Shown here: positions 52,718 through 64,000 of the stretch, one piece after another | How positions within the stretch are numbered: position 1 is the first letter of the stretch | Layout: every line of letters starts with the position of its first letter | Source of the DNA: DSOI01 sp041394885 | GTDB taxonomy: Bacteria > Acidobacteriota > Terriglobia > Bryobacterales > Bryobacteraceae | Length of the DNA stretch: 64,000 bases | NCBI GenBank assembly: GCA_041394885.1 | Contig: JAWKHI010000002.1 | Location: 248,001 to 312,000 of the forward strand | Direction of reading: 5' to 3' | The notes under the pieces: model-generated | What the model was told of the DNA's origin: nothing | What the model saw: the letters and a program-made list of their open reading frames with translations, nothing else | Databases searched by the model: none | Made by a program: the position numbers and the translations under genes

Positions 52718-54089
52718 CGGCGCCGTGAGCAATTCGAAACCGGAGGCGGACCCGGACGAACTCGCGGCCATCCTCGAGGAAATTCAAATCCGCGTGCGAG
52801 AGCGGCACGCCGTGGAAGCCGGCGGAGTCCCGATGCCGGATCTGCTCCCTATCCTACACGCGCGCGATGCCGCGCAGGGCAAGGTTGCGTCTATCGGCCG
52901 GGTGAATCCGCGGCGAGGTGGGCTGGTCAACAACTTCGTTCAGGCCCTGAAGCGTCTGGTTTCTCGAGCGCTCGATTGGCACGTCCGTGAACAGGTGGAA
53001 TTCAACCAGGCTGCAGTCGCCTCGGTGGACGCGATTCTGCACGCGCTCGAAGAGAACAACCGTGTCCTGCAGCGTCTTGCCGGTACCTTGGGCTTGCATC
53101 GGGACGTGCGTGACCTCGAAGTCCACTGGATCGCATGGAGGTCCGAGTGGGAGCGGAAGCTCGCCGCGAACGAGACACAATTCCTGCGCGGCGTAGCAGA
53201 CCTGCAGAGCGCTTTTCAGCATCGGGCCACCCTGATGGATGCCAACTATCGCGACATGGTATCGAGCCAGCATCGTGACTTCGAGGCAGCCTTGGAGCGC
53301 AACACCCTCGATGTGCAGCGGCGGCTGTGGGCGGATCTGGAGCGCATCAAGCTCGAATATCAAAGCCTGATTCATCACGAATTGCGCCTGCTGCGGCAGA
53401 AGCCATTATCGCCAGTTGCCGCGCCTTCTCCTGCCGGGCAGACCGCACCGACAGCCGCTTTCGACGGATGGACCTTCGCCGAGAAGTTCCGCGGACCGGT
53501 CGAGTACGTAAAAGCGAATCAACATTTTTACCTCGATCGATTTCGGGGACGCCGCAACATCGTGGACCTGGGCTGCGGCCGGGGCGAATTCCTCGAACTG
53601 TTAAAGGAGAACGGAATCGACGCCCGCGGCGTGGATTCCGACTCCACTTGCGTCGCGTCTTGCCAGGAGCGCGGGCTGGCGGTAACCCAAGGTGACCTGT
53701 TCGCCTTCCTCGAAGCCGAACCGCCCAAATCGCTTGATGGTATCTTCTGCTGCCAGGTGGTGGAGCACTTGCCGCGCATGCGAGTGCATGAGTTAGTTCG
53801 TCTGGCGCAGTCGCGTCTAGCGCGGGGCGGAGTACTCGCCATGGAAACTCCCAACCCCGAGAGCCTCGCGATCTTCGCCACGCATTTCTATCTGGATCCC
53901 ACCCATCAGCATCCGCTGCCGCCGGCGCTGCTGGCATTCTATTTCACGGAGGCAGGTTTCGAAGTGGAAGTAAAACGTCTGCAGCCGGCAATCGAGTCCA
54001 TGCCGGAACTGGCGTCGCTCGAGCCTCGATTTCGGGATAAATTCTTCGGATCGCTCGACTATGCGGTGCTCGGCGTCAACGCGTTGTAG
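52698..54089 (+). CDS. SAM-dependent methyltransferase with N-terminal coiled-coil region
   Basis: A 463-residue protein. The N-terminal 250 residues are mostly helical and charged (EEIQIRVRERHAVE, ERKLAANETQFLRGVAD), probably coiled coil. The C-terminal domain is a class I methyltransferase with IVDLGCGRGEFLEL for SAM binding and DGIFCCQVVEHLPRM. This layout occurs in methyltransferases of O-antigen and capsule clusters that cap polysaccharide chains. The start lies inside the end of queF. Its last 31 bases overlap the tail of the convergent glycosyltransferase gene. Confidence 0.85.
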   Translation: MSADESNGAVSNSKPEADPDELAAILEEIQIRVRERHAVEAGGVPMPDLLPILHARDAAQGKVASIGRVNPRRGGLVNNFVQALKRLVSRALDWHVREQVEFNQAAVASVDAILHALEENNRVLQRLAGTLGLHRDVRDLEVHWIAWRSEWERKLAANETQFLRGVADLQSAFQHRATLMDANYRDMVSSQHRDFEAALERNTLDVQRRLWADLERIKLEYQSLIHHELRLLRQKPLSPVAAPSPAGQTAPTAAFDGWTFAEKFRGPVEYVKANQHFYLDRFRGRRNIVDLGCGRGEFLELLKENGIDARGVDSDSTCVASCQERGLAVTQGDLFAFLEAEPPKSLDGIFCCQVVEHLPRMRVHELVRLAQSRLARGGVLAMETPNPESLAIFATHFYLDPTHQHPLPPALLAFYFTEAGFEVEVKRLQPAIESMPELASLEPRFRDKFFGSLDYAVLGVNAL

Positions 54090-56758
54090 AGTTCCTTCTG
54101 ACGCCGCGCGATCGCATCCCATCCATAGCTGGCTTCCACGGTGGATCTCGCCTGCCGTTCGATTTCGCTCCGCCTGGCCGGATCCCGGAGCAACTCCACC
54201 ACCGCCGCCGCGAAGGCCTCGGGCTGTTCGGCCACCAATAGATCGCGTCCGCTTACAAGGTCGTCAAGCCCGTTCACGCCGCCCGGCGTCGACACGATCG
54301 CCTTGCCCATTGCCATTGCTTCCATGATTTTGATATTCGTGCCCGCCGAAGCCAGCAGTGGCGCCACCACCACCGCGGCGCGCCGATAAGCGATCCGCGG
54401 ATCGGATACGAATCCCTCCACCTCCACGCCCGCCGCATCGAGGGGTGGAGTAACTTTCTCCGCGTATCTTTCGAGAAAGTATTCCGGCCGCGATCCCGCG
54501 ATCACATGAAATGTGGCGTCCAGCGACTCTCTCACTAATGGCCAGATCCGCCGCAGAAAAAAGTCGAGCGCCAGAAGATTCGGCAAGTGCGCAAACGAAC
54601 CGATGAACAGGATTCGCAAGGGCTCCGGTTGCTCGGCGGATGGCGTGAATCGTTCCAGGTCCACGCCGTTGGCCAACGTCACGGCGTTGTCGCGTTGCAG
54701 CGATGCGCGGTCTTTCTCCGACATCGTGACCACCCTGTCCACGGAACGCCAAGCCGCGGTCTCGAATCGCACCCAGCGCTCGTATTGCTGCCGCGTCTCC
54801 CAATCCTCACCGCGCTCGAGCATCTGCCGGTAGAGGTCCAGTGTCACATCGTGCTCAACGAGGATGGTGCGCGCCGGGGCGCAATCGGGCGCGTACAGGG
54901 CCAACTGTGTGAACTCGAGTTGCACGATCGCCGGATTCCACTTCGTGATCGTCTGCCGTAACGCGGCGCGGAACGCTGGCACGTCAAACTCCTCCACGGT
55001 GTCCGGGCGATCGGTGAGCGGGCGCAGATGGTCGCCCTCTCTCACCACCAGCACCACCTCGACGCAAAGGTCCAGAACTTCCTGCGGCGGAGTGTCCAAT
55101 CGATCCACGAAACACAGTAGGACTTGATCGAAGTCCGGTGCGGCGCGCCGCATCAGGTTGTACATCCGGACGGCTCCGCCGTGAGAAAGGGGAAACGGGA
55201 TGTACGGGCTGGCGACGATCAGCCGGGGCCTCGTGGAAGGCGCCCGGCCCGGAAACACCGCGACGTCTCCATTGGTGAGCGCGAGGAACGACGCCTCGTT
55301 ATTCGGAATCGCTGGCGGGGCGGGTGAAAGGGCGATGCGCCAGGCTTGCCGCAGCGCCGCCATCGCCGCGGGGTCCGGTTCCTGGCGGGCCGCGCGGTGA
55401 TTCAGCCGATCGACTGCCTGCTTCCAAAGCCGCGCGAATACGGCGGGGGATGCAACCGAACCGGCCACGAATCGCAGATAGTTCAGCTCGAGCACCCTGT
55501 CCAGATCCGTCTGCGAGTAGTAGCGCGACGTAGTGGCGCGATGCCGGTGCTCCAGCTTCGCCCCCGCTGTGAATACGCTCGGCCATCCCTGCTGCCAGCC
55601 GCGATAGCCGAGGTCAAGGTCTTCCACATAGGCCGGCTCGTAGATCTCGCGCAATCCGCCCAAAGCGCGCAGCCGCGCCGTGTCGAACAGTGAGCAGCCT
55701 CCGCTTCCATACAGAACGTAACTCGCATCTTCGCCCATCGATGGCGTGTCGCACCTTACCGGAAAGTCATCCGCACCACGCTTTCGAGGCATCACCGCTT
55801 TGCCCGTCTCTTCCCGCCGCTGGCCCTCCGGAAAGAAAATCTGCGCCGTCGCGCACAAAAGATTGGGAACCTTCGAAAACGCCTCCACTAGCGGCGCGAA
55901 GAACCCCGGCTCGAGAACCATGTCGTTGTTGAGCATCATCACCCGCGCGCATCGCGCCGAATCAATACCGCGATTGACCGCGCGCGCAAACGAAAGCGCC
56001 GGAGCGCTGACGATCACACGCACGCTCGGATAGTCGCGAGCAAGCCATTCCGCGGAGCCATCGCTCGAGCCATTGTCCACGACGATGATCTCCCCGCCGG
56101 GATCGGCCAGTTCGCGGACTAGGCCCGGCAGCAGTCGCCCCAGTAAGTCCGCGCCATTCCGTGACGGGATCACCACGGAGATTCCCCCGGTGAGCGGCTC
56201 TGTCTTGGGTGTTAGTCGCGGACCCGCCTCCGCGCTTCGCCGCATTTTCGCGAACCATCCACTTACCCGCGCCGCTGCGGTAAGTAAGGGACGTTCGAAG
56301 GCCTTCGGATGTGCAATCCGCCACAGCAGCGTGTAAGTGGCGCCCCCGGGACGCAGTTCCCACCGCACCAGATTCTTCGCTCTCCACAGCAGATGACGCG
56401 CAATAGTTCCGAACGATCTCGGGCGGATCAGAAAGTGGTTCAGATCTTCATTGAAGAAGACGGTGTTCCAGCCGCCCAGGCGAAACGCCAACAGGCGGAG
56501 AGTCCAGTAGGGCATTCGCGGCTGGAGAATCAATCCTACGTAGCGGATCTCCTTGTCCGCCAAGTGGAATCGGCACAGTGCGAGGTTCTGTTCGAGCGTC
56601 CGGCCCAGGTGAAACGGGATCCACGCAGCCCCCTCTACCTTGAACTCGGAGATCACGTAGAGCGGCAGATCCGGCCCTAGGTGACGCATCCTCTCGACGA
56701 GTGTGGGGATCAGATCTTCCGATCCGGACGCTGCGGCGACTAGGACGGGCTGTTTCAA
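54059..56758 (-). CDS. Fused GT2-GT4 glycosyltransferase
   Basis: An 899-residue protein with two glycosyltransferase units. Residues 1-190 form an extra N-terminal domain without a known match. Residues about 195-460 form a GT2 domain (ISVVIPSRNGADLL, IIVVDNGSSDGS, MMLNNDMVLEPGF), like rhamnosyltransferases. After a linker, residues about 520-899 form a GT4 domain (FIGSFAHLPNLLAL, VEGFVSDPRIAYRRA, GTNIKIMEAMAMGKAIV). It may add two sugars in turn to a surface glycan. The start is TTG overlapping the upstream stop (TTGA), like the cytochrome gene at 24293. Confidence 0.85.
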   Translation of the reverse strand: MKQPVLVAAASGSEDLIPTLVERMRHLGPDLPLYVISEFKVEGAAWIPFHLGRTLEQNLALCRFHLADKEIRYVGLILQPRMPYWTLRLLAFRLGGWNTVFFNEDLNHFLIRPRSFGTIARHLLWRAKNLVRWELRPGGATYTLLWRIAHPKAFERPLLTAAARVSGWFAKMRRSAEAGPRLTPKTEPLTGGISVVIPSRNGADLLGRLLPGLVRELADPGGEIIVVDNGSSDGSAEWLARDYPSVRVIVSAPALSFARAVNRGIDSARCARVMMLNNDMVLEPGFFAPLVEAFSKVPNLLCATAQIFFPEGQRREETGKAVMPRKRGADDFPVRCDTPSMGEDASYVLYGSGGCSLFDTARLRALGGLREIYEPAYVEDLDLGYRGWQQGWPSVFTAGAKLEHRHRATTSRYYSQTDLDRVLELNYLRFVAGSVASPAVFARLWKQAVDRLNHRAARQEPDPAAMAALRQAWRIALSPAPPAIPNNEASFLALTNGDVAVFPGRAPSTRPRLIVASPYIPFPLSHGGAVRMYNLMRRAAPDFDQVLLCFVDRLDTPPQEVLDLCVEVVLVVREGDHLRPLTDRPDTVEEFDVPAFRAALRQTITKWNPAIVQLEFTQLALYAPDCAPARTILVEHDVTLDLYRQMLERGEDWETRQQYERWVRFETAAWRSVDRVVTMSEKDRASLQRDNAVTLANGVDLERFTPSAEQPEPLRILFIGSFAHLPNLLALDFFLRRIWPLVRESLDATFHVIAGSRPEYFLERYAEKVTPPLDAAGVEVEGFVSDPRIAYRRAAVVVAPLLASAGTNIKIMEAMAMGKAIVSTPGGVNGLDDLVSGRDLLVAEQPEAFAAAVVELLRDPARRSEIERQARSTVEASYGWDAIARRQKELYNALTPSTA

Positions 56759-57834
56759 ATCAGTGCGTCGAGGACCGGTTGGAGCGGAGTACCGTTCCGA
56801 TGTGCGCGCCACATGTCGAGCGCCTGCGCGCAAAAGCCGGTGGAGACTGGATTGGCGATGGGCAGGATGCCGCCGGAGCGGGCGCCGAAAGAAAACGCGC
56901 CGTCGAGGCGAACGTCTTCGCTGGCAAGGGAAAACGAACGCGCCAAGTCCGCCTCATGTTCCGCGGCGCGCTCATCCAGCGGTTCCACGCCCAGCCAGTC
57001 CGCGTAGAGCCGGACACGCAGCAGTTGGGCGCACACGTCGGACCGGAGGAAGCGCGCGCGGATGGCCCGTAGATATCCGCCCACGCGCGCGATCCCACGG
57101 CGCAACGCAGCGGCTGCCTCCGCATCGTGTGGTTCGGCGAGCAACGCCTCCAGGAAATAGCAGTACGCGTGGAGACGGTCCATTACCTTCTCTTCCACTA
57201 ACTCCCCCGGCAGAAATGCTTCGTGATTGGCGATCGAGGCCCGAAGCGCCGTGTGCCAATGCTCCGCCAGAATCGCGTCATCGGAAAGCTGACGCCACGG
57301 CATGGCTGCTTTCAGCAAAAAGCAGCCCGGTTCTCGTGACCATCGCTTCTCATGCGTGCGTGGTGCTTTTCCGGGCAGCTCGACAATCGGGTGGATGGTG
57401 GCGCCATCCAGAAAATCGCGCGCCATTCCATGAGCGCAGGCGGTTGCCACCCGCATCAGTTCTGCATCGGGCTCAATCCGCGACACCGCCAGCAGGCCGC
57501 GCACGATGATCCCACAGTCGAAAAAGTAGGCCGGAGACCCGGGTGCGGTCTCGAACGGAAACGTCTGTTGCGCATCGTCCCAGGCTTCTCCGGCCAAGAA
57601 TCGAGCGGTTCGGACCGCGGCTTCGCGATACGCGTGGTCGCCGGTGCGCTCGTAAAGCCACACATAAGTGGAAGCCGCGTATCCGGTGATCTCGGTCGAA
57701 ACCGGCAGGTAACGTTCGTCTTGGCCGAGGTAGTATCGAGCCACGCCTCCGCTGGGCGACTGGATACCGGAGTGGAGCAGCCAACGCCCCGCCTGATGAA
57801 GATGCATCGTCGTCAAAAAGCTTGATTGTACCAT
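56755..57834 (-). CDS. (alpha/alpha)6-barrel-like protein, possible glycan-active enzyme
   Basis: A 359-residue soluble protein with helical repeats typical of six-hairpin or alpha/alpha-barrel folds: STEITGYAASTYVWLYERTGD, YREAAVRTARFLAGEAWD and YFFDCGIIVRGLLAVSR. Such folds include epimerases, lyases and glycosidases acting on sugars. No catalytic residues can be fixed, and the family is not recognised with certainty. It overlaps the GT2-GT4 gene by 4 bases, which supports a role in the same glycan pathway. ATG 57807 is an alternative start. Confidence 0.65.
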   Translation of the reverse strand: MVQSSFLTTMHLHQAGRWLLHSGIQSPSGGVARYYLGQDERYLPVSTEITGYAASTYVWLYERTGDHAYREAAVRTARFLAGEAWDDAQQTFPFETAPGSPAYFFDCGIIVRGLLAVSRIEPDAELMRVATACAHGMARDFLDGATIHPIVELPGKAPRTHEKRWSREPGCFLLKAAMPWRQLSDDAILAEHWHTALRASIANHEAFLPGELVEEKVMDRLHAYCYFLEALLAEPHDAEAAAALRRGIARVGGYLRAIRARFLRSDVCAQLLRVRLYADWLGVEPLDERAAEHEADLARSFSLASEDVRLDGAFSFGARSGGILPIANPVSTGFCAQALDMWRAHRNGTPLQPVLDALI

Positions 57835-57839
57835 CCGTC

Positions 57840-58526
57840 TCAGCGCAGATAGAAAAGACTAAGGCGGGGAAGATTGCGGCTCTCGAACATCCATCGATCG
57901 AGGTACTGCTTTTCGAGCATCGCCAGTTGGGGCGCGGTCATCTTGCCGCGGTAGGGCCGCAGTTGTGCATCCAACTGACGGCGCGCCGCGGCCAAGTCGT
58001 CGTCCGATTGCGCGGCGCGAACCGTGGCGATCATCTTGTCCTCCAGCGCCGAAAGACGCTGTTCCAGCTCTTCCAACCGGCCGTACCAATCCCCCACGGA
58101 CGCCTGCAGATCTCCCAGCGCCGCACGGACGCTCGCCAGGTCCGGTTGGCTGATACGCGCGGAGGCGGATCGCAAGTGTTCGGCGAGTTGCTCGAGCGTG
58201 AATGGCGCCTCCACCGGAGCACGCGGCGCTGCTTGCGGCACATTGCCAGCCATCCTTTCGGCCTCCTCCACCACCGCTTGCGTGCACCACGCGAGCGAGT
58301 TCACCATTCGTCCCCGTTGCTTCTTCTCGCGCCATTTCTCGAAGGAAACGTCGATTCCCCGCAGCGCCGCCTCGAGCGGAATTCCGGCTTCTTTCCAGGA
58401 CTCGATCAACGCCCAGTCGAGAGGCGAGAGCAAAAACAGCCCCGTGCCCCGCGCCTGCTGAAAGCGCTCTTCGATTTCGGTGAAATAGTTGAAGTAATTT
58501 ATCGGCCAGTTCGGTTCCGGGTCCAA
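57840..58526 (-). CDS. Helical hypothetical protein linked to coaX
   Basis: A 228-residue helical protein with a TTG start inside the end of coaX (28-base overlap). The N-terminal half has a Trp/Tyr-rich motif (NYFNYFTEIEERFQQARG). The C-terminal half is a likely coiled coil (LEELEQRLSALEDKMIA, DDDLAAARRQLDAQL). No signal peptide or membrane segment is seen. Family not recognised. The overlap with coaX and the 5-base gap to the next gene place it in the valS operon. Confidence 0.6.
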   Translation of the reverse strand: MDPEPNWPINYFNYFTEIEERFQQARGTGLFLLSPLDWALIESWKEAGIPLEAALRGIDVSFEKWREKKQRGRMVNSLAWCTQAVVEEAERMAGNVPQAAPRAPVEAPFTLEQLAEHLRSASARISQPDLASVRAALGDLQASVGDWYGRLEELEQRLSALEDKMIATVRAAQSDDDLAAARRQLDAQLRPYRGKMTAPQLAMLEKQYLDRWMFESRNLPRLSLFYLR

Positions 58527-59272
58527 ATCAGTCGCAGTCCTTTGAGCGTCAGGTCGTCATCCACCGTACGGCAGTGGCGGGACCCTTGTATAATCATCTT
58601 CGCCTGCCCCCCGGTGGCGATCACTTTGGCGCCGGGCCCCATCGTTTCGAGTAACCGGTCCAGAATCCCGTCGATCATTCCGACCGCACCATAGTACAAG
58701 CCGGATTGGATGCTGCCCACGGTAGTGGTGCCGATGAGTTTCTCCGGTGCGCGGAAGTCCACCTTGGGTAGCTTCGCCGTCCGCGCGTAGAGTGCTTCGA
58801 TCGAGATACCGATGCCGGGACAGATAATGCCGCCCAGATACTCGGCGTTGGCCGAAACGCAATCGAAGGTGATCGCTGTCCCCAGGTCCACCACAATGCA
58901 CGGGCCGCCGTACTGATGAAACGCAGCCGCGCCATTCACCACTCGATCGGCGCCTACTTCGCGCGGATTGTCATAGAGCACGGTGAGTCCGCTGGCGGTG
59001 TCGGGAGTTACAAACATCGGCTCGCGCCGGAAGTACCGCATTGACATCGCGGCCAACGTCGGATCGAGCGGCGGCACCACGGACGCGATCACCACGCCGT
59101 CCACCTGCGATTGATCCACCTCGCCCAGCGCGAACAGATTGCGGAACAGGATGCCCCACTCATCCTCGGTCTGATGCGGGATCGTGCTCAGCCGCCATTG
59201 CCGGATCAGCGGCTCTCCGTCGAAGATGCCGATGGTGATGTTCGAATTGCCAACGTCGAGTGCAAGAAGCAT
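58499..59272 (-). CDS. coaX: Type III pantothenate kinase
   Basis: A 257-residue enzyme for the first step of coenzyme A synthesis, phosphorylating pantothenate. The ASKHA-fold motifs are present: DVGNSNITIGIF at the N-terminus, GADRVVNGAAAF and DLGTAITFDCVS, and a later GGIICPGIGIS. The length is typical. Fourth gene of the minus-strand valS-nadC-birA-coaX run, 14 bases after birA. A TAGACT box overlaps the birA stop 11 bases before the ATG, so a second internal promoter is possible. Confidence 0.95.
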   Translation of the reverse strand: MLLALDVGNSNITIGIFDGEPLIRQWRLSTIPHQTEDEWGILFRNLFALGEVDQSQVDGVVIASVVPPLDPTLAAMSMRYFRREPMFVTPDTASGLTVLYDNPREVGADRVVNGAAAFHQYGGPCIVVDLGTAITFDCVSANAEYLGGIICPGIGISIEALYARTAKLPKVDFRAPEKLIGTTTVGSIQSGLYYGAVGMIDGILDRLLETMGPGAKVIATGGQAKMIIQGSRHCRTVDDDLTLKGLRLIWTRNRTGR

Positions 59273-59286
59273 TTGCGATAGCCAGT

Positions 59287-60030
59287 CTAAATCGGGCGCA
59301 CACCGCCGGCGAGCACCCGCGTGAGTGCGCCGCTGTCGCGCCGCAGTAAGAGGAATCCGGAAGCGTCCAGCCCGGCGGTCACACCCACCTGGCCGTCGTC
59401 GGTGGTGACGCGGCGTCCCCGCACATAGCTCGAAGCCGCGGCGAAGTTACGCAGCAGGGGCGGCAGTCCCTCCGCGATCAGGCATTCTTTCCGCAGATCG
59501 AGGGACCGCAAAAGCTGCACAAACAGTTGTTCGCGCGAATGCACGCGCCCGGATGCGAGCCGCAGTGAAGTCGCAATCTCGCGAAGGTTCTCGGGAAACT
59601 CGGCGTGATTCACATTGATGCCGATTCCCACGATAGCGGCTCCGGACTCGGCTTGCGTCAGGATTCCCGCGCATTTGCGGTCTTCCACCAGCAGGTCGTT
59701 CGGCCAACGGATGTCGCACTCGATCCCGGTCGATAGGTGGATGGCTTCCTGCGCGGCCAGCCCCGCCGCCAACGTCAGGGCGGGGAAGTGCTCGGCCTGT
59801 TGCGGGAAGCGAAGTATCACGGAGACGTACAATCCGGTGTCGGCGGCCGAGTGCCAATTCCGGCCATGCCGACCCAGTCCGGAGGTTTGCATGCCTGCCA
59901 CCACCGCGGTCCCGGAAGGGGCGCCCGCCATGGCCAAAGCCGCCGCCTCCGGCATGGTTGAGCCGATGGACTCATACCAGTCCACCCGCCGGCCCGGAAG
60001 TTGCGATCGTACCCACGCGATATCGAACAT
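59287..60030 (-). CDS. birA: Biotin-protein ligase without the DNA-binding domain
   Basis: A 247-residue ligase that activates biotin and attaches it to carboxylase carrier proteins. It has the biotin-AMP site SGLGRHGRNWHS, DIRWPNDLLVEDRKCAGIL and GIGINVN, then the C-terminal beta domain. The winged-helix part found in enterobacterial BirA is absent, so it should not act as a repressor. The start at 60030 is 5 bases after the nadC stop. A longer in-frame extension lies inside nadC and was rejected. Confidence 0.94.
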   Translation of the reverse strand: MFDIAWVRSQLPGRRVDWYESIGSTMPEAAALAMAGAPSGTAVVAGMQTSGLGRHGRNWHSAADTGLYVSVILRFPQQAEHFPALTLAAGLAAQEAIHLSTGIECDIRWPNDLLVEDRKCAGILTQAESGAAIVGIGINVNHAEFPENLREIATSLRLASGRVHSREQLFVQLLRSLDLRKECLIAEGLPPLLRNFAAASSYVRGRRVTTDDGQVGVTAGLDASGFLLLRRDSGALTRVLAGGVRPI

Positions 60031-60035
60031 ATGTT

Positions 60036-60868
60036 TCAGACGTCCAGTTGCACCCGGAAGTTCAGGTCCACCGCTGTCGCCGAGTGCGTGATCGCGCCGC
60101 AGGAAATGAAATCCGCCCCGGCTTCGGCGTAAGCGCGGACTGTGGCGAGCGTGATGCCGCCGGACAACTCGGTCGACGCCCGGCCATCGATGTAGCGAAT
60201 CCATTCGGCTGCTTCGGCCGGGGTGGTGTCGAGCAACAAGCGCCGCGCGCCGCAGGACAGGGCTTCGTCGAGTTCGGCCCGCGTCCGCACTTCCACCTCC
60301 ACCGGACAGGTTGCGCCCGCGGCTCTTTCGAATGCCTGCCGGACCCCGCCCGCCGCCGCGATGTGATTGTTCTTGATCAGCACCGCGTCCCACAGCCCCA
60401 GTCGATGATTCGTGATTCCGCCCGCCGCGGCCGCCATCTTTTCCAGAGCTCGCAGGCCGGGCGTTGTCTTGCGCGTATCCAGAATACGCGTGCGGGTTCC
60501 TTTCACCGCGTCGGCATAGCGCGACGCCAGTGTCGCCACGCCGCTCAGCCGCTGCATGAAATTGAGCGCCACCCGCTCGCACGTGAGCAGCATCCGGGCC
60601 GGCCCCTGCACCGCGGCGAGCCGGTCGCCCTCTTCGCACCGGTCACCGGACCTCTTGAGCAACTCCACCGAAACGCCCCCGCCGCGGATCTCATAGATCA
60701 CGGGCAGCAACTCCACGCCGGCCAGCGTCAGCCGCTCCCGCGCGTGGAAAACGCCATGAGCCATTGTTCCGGCCGGAATGCAAAGGTCTGTCGTGATGTC
60801 GCCGGGGCCGATGTCTTCTTCCAGGGCGCGCGCCACGCTATCGCGAATGGCAGCGGTGATGACGAAGC

Positions 60869-60872
<4 letters not shown>
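60036..60872 (-). CDS. nadC: Quinolinate phosphoribosyltransferase
   Basis: A 278-residue enzyme that turns quinolinate and PRPP into nicotinate mononucleotide in NAD synthesis. The family marks are complete: NFMQRLSGVATLA, LDTRKTTPGLRALEK, KNNHI, and the late GGITLATVRAYAEAGADFIS. Length is standard. It overlaps valS by 4 bases and is followed by birA after 5 bases. Confidence 0.96.
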
Positions 60873-63547
<2,675 letters not shown>

Positions 63548-63558
63548 GGGAAACCTTC

Positions 63559-63564
63559 AGTTTA
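63559..63564 (-). promoter_or_regulatory. -10-like box (TAAACT) of valS
   Basis: TAAACT, four of six matches to TATAAT, with exactly 11 bases to the ATG at 63547. It belongs to the short-leader pattern. Confidence 0.35.
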
Positions 63565-63592
63565 GCTGGCCCCGGGGGACCTACGCTCGCAA

Positions 63593-64000
63593 TCAGGATT
63601 CCGGCTTCGGATCGCTCTTCCGTAGTTCATCCAGCCGCAGCACGATGCTTTGGTTTGACTTCACCAGGTCCTCCAGCACTTGCCCGCTCGGTCTGGCTGC
63701 CGTCCGGCTGCGGGACTCCTGCCCGGTAAGCAGCGGCCGCAGCCGGTCCCGAATATCGTGCGGCAGGATGCTCTCCAGGTACTCGATCGCCGTGCCCCGC
63801 AGATGCGCATCGTCGCTGTGTAAACCGTGCAGCGCGATCGTGAGAGGGTCCGGGGGAAACGTCAACGAGAGCAGCGTGAACAGATGTTGCAGGCTCCGGT
63901 TAGTCCGGTCTCGCAACAGCTCGCCGATCACCGGATTCGTCGCTTGCACGCTATGCTCGGTTTCCTCGGCGCGGTCCAGCAGCCGGTGGCTGTCCCATAC
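63593..64000 (-). CDS. C-terminal end of a HEAT-repeat-like protein (truncated by window edge)
   Basis: The frame runs off the right edge; 135 residues are visible. The part LQHLFTLLSLTFPPDPLTIALHG and then GTAIEYLESILP resembles the HEAT-type tail of ATP/ADP-translocase-like (Npt) or MFS proteins in acidobacteria, a recollection without proof. The last 35 residues are polar and charged. The gene ends 45 bases before valS on the same strand and may belong to its operon. Confidence 0.45.
   Translation of the reverse strand, partial: VWDSHRLLDRAEETEHSVQATNPVIGELLRDRTNRSLQHLFTLLSLTFPPDPLTIALHGLHSDDAHLRGTAIEYLESILPHDIRDRLRPLLTGQESRSRTAARPSGQVLEDLVKSNQSIVLRLDELRKSDPKPES

Overview
The window reads as high-GC chromosomal DNA from an acidobacterium, most likely of the Bryobacter/Solibacter kind. 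This placement is an inference from gene content: several Oar-type TonB-dependent outer-membrane proteins with an N-terminal carboxypeptidase-like domain, PQQ enzymes paired with c-type cytochromes, acidobacterial Gly-rich and beta-helix exported proteins, and a rpoN-hpf-rapZ cluster. No rRNA gene, tRNA gene, CRISPR array, insertion sequence or prophage was found. Coding is dense and no gap exceeds about 300 bases.

Left part (1-12949): the tail of an AAA ATPase, a sugar isomerase-like protein, an enoyl-CoA hydratase relative, a small protein behind a structured leader, and a soxC gene broken by one frameshift beside an intact SoxD-like cytochrome. A minus-strand trio of exported Ig-like proteins of unknown role follows, then a PP2C phosphatase, an Oar-like barrel coupled to an IscU-like scaffold, and a radical SAM gene overlapping a Nudix gene. 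Middle part (13097-31967): a large TonB-dependent receptor, rpoN-hpf-rapZ, and a long minus-strand run made of a DJ-1/PfpI protein, a PQQ dehydrogenase, cytochrome c, an ABC ATPase, and a protein that fuses an ABC-2 permease to an amidohydrolase. After these come a YprB-like exonuclease, a LytS-type kinase, a Wzy-type polymerase/ligase and a beta-helix protein.

Right part (31969-64000): an orphan PEP-CTERM tail, a ZnuD-like receptor, an EamA transporter, and two divergent propeller/PHP paralogues that share a 41-bp promoter region centred on a perfect dyad. Next comes a group that looks like osmotic or ionic adaptation: a mechanosensitive channel-like protein, two glycosyltransferases (one GT81/GpgS-like), a PRC-barrel protein, a cation/proton antiporter, a TPR protein and a ClC protein. 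The window ends with a GT-C glycosyltransferase, a frameshifted TIGR00300 gene with queF and a methyltransferase, and a tightly packed minus-strand operon valS-nadC-birA-coaX that continues into unknown and glycosyltransferase genes.

Several promoters share a trait: a TAnnnT box 7-12 bases before the start codon, which implies very short leaders or leaderless mRNAs. Two otherwise intact genes carry a single indel (near 3128 and 51983). These may be true mutations or sequence errors.
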